64,000 bases of DNA. It comes from Bin87 sp965220505. GTDB lineage: Bacteria > Chloroflexota > Dehalococcoidia > Lucifugimonadales > UBA3495. Location: NCBI GenBank assembly GCA_965220505.1, contig CBDCQE010000002.1:310001-374000 (forward strand), given 5' to 3'. Both the position numbers and the translations under genes were made by a program. This document shows, one piece after another, positions 63,612 to 64,000 of this stretch. Positions within the stretch are counted from its first letter, which is position 1. Each line of letters starts with the position of its first letter. The notes under the pieces were generated by a model. It was not told where the DNA came from, did no database searches, and saw nothing but the letters and a program-made list of their open reading frames with translations.

Positions 63612-64000
63612 CTATCCGCCCAGCCGCGCGCGCATGCTGTCGGGCACCTGGCGGATGCGGCGGCTGAAGGCGGTGTCCCAGCGCATGGGGACCTGGCGGG
63701 CCGCCTCGGTGCACAATGCGGCGCCGTTCAGGTAGTCGTCACGGTGGATGTACTCGGCGGCGATGGAACCGTCCTCGGCGCCGTTGTGGTAGTTGCCCAG
63801 CGGGAAGGCCATGCCGGTGGAGCGGTAGCCCCAGGCGTTGAAGGCGCTGGCCTCGCAGACGCCGCCGCTCATCAACTGGCGCTGGCAACGAAAGTCGGGG
63901 TTATCGGCAAGCAGGGTCTCGCGGGCGCGGACCAGGGCCGACTCGGCATCGGCGTTGAAGGTGCTGCCGGCGTCGCCCACGCGGATTACCGGCCCGCTGC
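63612..64000 (-). CDS. M20/M28/M42-type metallopeptidase, C-terminal part
   Basis: The gene runs off the right edge; the visible 129 residues are the C-terminal end. 'SGPVIRVGDAGSTFNADAE' (G.(V/I).R..D substrate loop), 'MSGGVCEASAFNAWGYRSTGMAFPLGNYHN' (metal-binding region with His) and 'AAEYIHRDDYLNGAALCTEAARQV' (typical E.I...D...A..L) point to a dinuclear zinc aminopeptidase. Which of the M20, M28 or M42 families cannot be settled from this fragment. Confidence 0.72.
   Translation of the reverse strand, partial: SGPVIRVGDAGSTFNADAESALVRARETLLADNPDFRCQRQLMSGGVCEASAFNAWGYRSTGMAFPLGNYHNGAEDGSIAAEYIHRDDYLNGAALCTEAARQVPMRWDTAFSRRIRQVPDSMRARLGG

Noticed and set aside
1..64000. CRISPR arrays, tRNA or rRNA genes
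   Set aside because: No regularly spaced repeats and no cloverleaf or TPsiC-loop (GGTTCGAATCC-type) sequences were seen on either strand; a scan with tRNAscan-SE would be decisive.

Overview
The window is a GC-rich (about 60-65%), gene-dense chromosomal segment. I infer a member of the Chloroflexota, probably the Dehalococcoidia/SAR202 side. The inference rests on gene content: several F420/flavin luciferase-like monooxygenases, an acyl-CoA dehydrogenase, an epoxide hydrolase, an HpcH/HpaI aldolase, ten Uma2-family (DUF820) genes and many small toxin-antitoxin modules among ordinary housekeeping genes. No rRNA, tRNA, CRISPR array or intact insertion sequence was seen. Both ends of the window cut genes: a MoxR/magnesium-chelatase-like ATPase on the left and an M20/M28-type peptidase on the right.

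Layout. 1-9 kb: two tandem Uma2 genes; a HicBA pair followed by a small gene with an in-frame UGA and a bacterial SECIS-like hairpin (candidate selenoprotein); yqeK, a retropepsin-like protease, a HIT protein; a double-domain PemK/MazF gene with an overlapping partner; an acyl-CoA dehydrogenase/monooxygenase operon; a RelBE-like pair with a frameshifted toxin. 9-13 kb: a GlcG/HbpS-like gene, an AAA ATPase + DUF4276 module, a polysaccharide deacetylase and a VapBC-like pair whose toxin has a premature stop. 13-16 kb: obg-nadD-pyrE. 16-24 kb: Uma2, a serine hydrolase, two PIN toxin modules, ygfZ, an IscA/ErpA protein, a DUF5671 membrane protein and an odd P-loop protein. 24-29 kb: a phytochrome-type kinase with two response regulators, a second AAA + DUF4276 module, and a luciferase-like gene with an amber stop. 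30-40 kb: gpsA, a monooxygenase, an epoxide hydrolase, small membrane proteins, hemW, a DUF1232 protein, Uma2, AbrB/PIN and a class III aminotransferase.

40-50 kb is a minus-strand cobalamin locus: riboswitch with an intrinsic terminator, a HutX-like protein, cobB, cobO, cobT, cobS, cbiB, threonine-phosphate decarboxylase and an alpha-ribazole-phosphatase-like protein. Three Uma2 genes are embedded in it. 50-64 kb holds an antitoxin with a truncated PIN toxin, asparaginase, ftsH-hflK-hflC, two near-identical tandem Uma2 genes, an aldolase, another Uma2, an M16 peptidase, an MBL-fold hydrolase, an orphan Phd antitoxin and a HEPN pair.

The main themes are small selfish or defence-like modules: about ten toxin-antitoxin-type loci, of which three have visibly broken toxins, and two ATPase-DUF4276 modules with the same translational coupling. 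The genome also carries recurrent non-coding elements: a TACAATGCCGGCA promoter motif, GGGGCG-N-CGCCCC hairpins at gene 3' ends, and REP/MITE-like inverted repeats. The most unusual single signal is the UGA-containing gene at 1933-2262.
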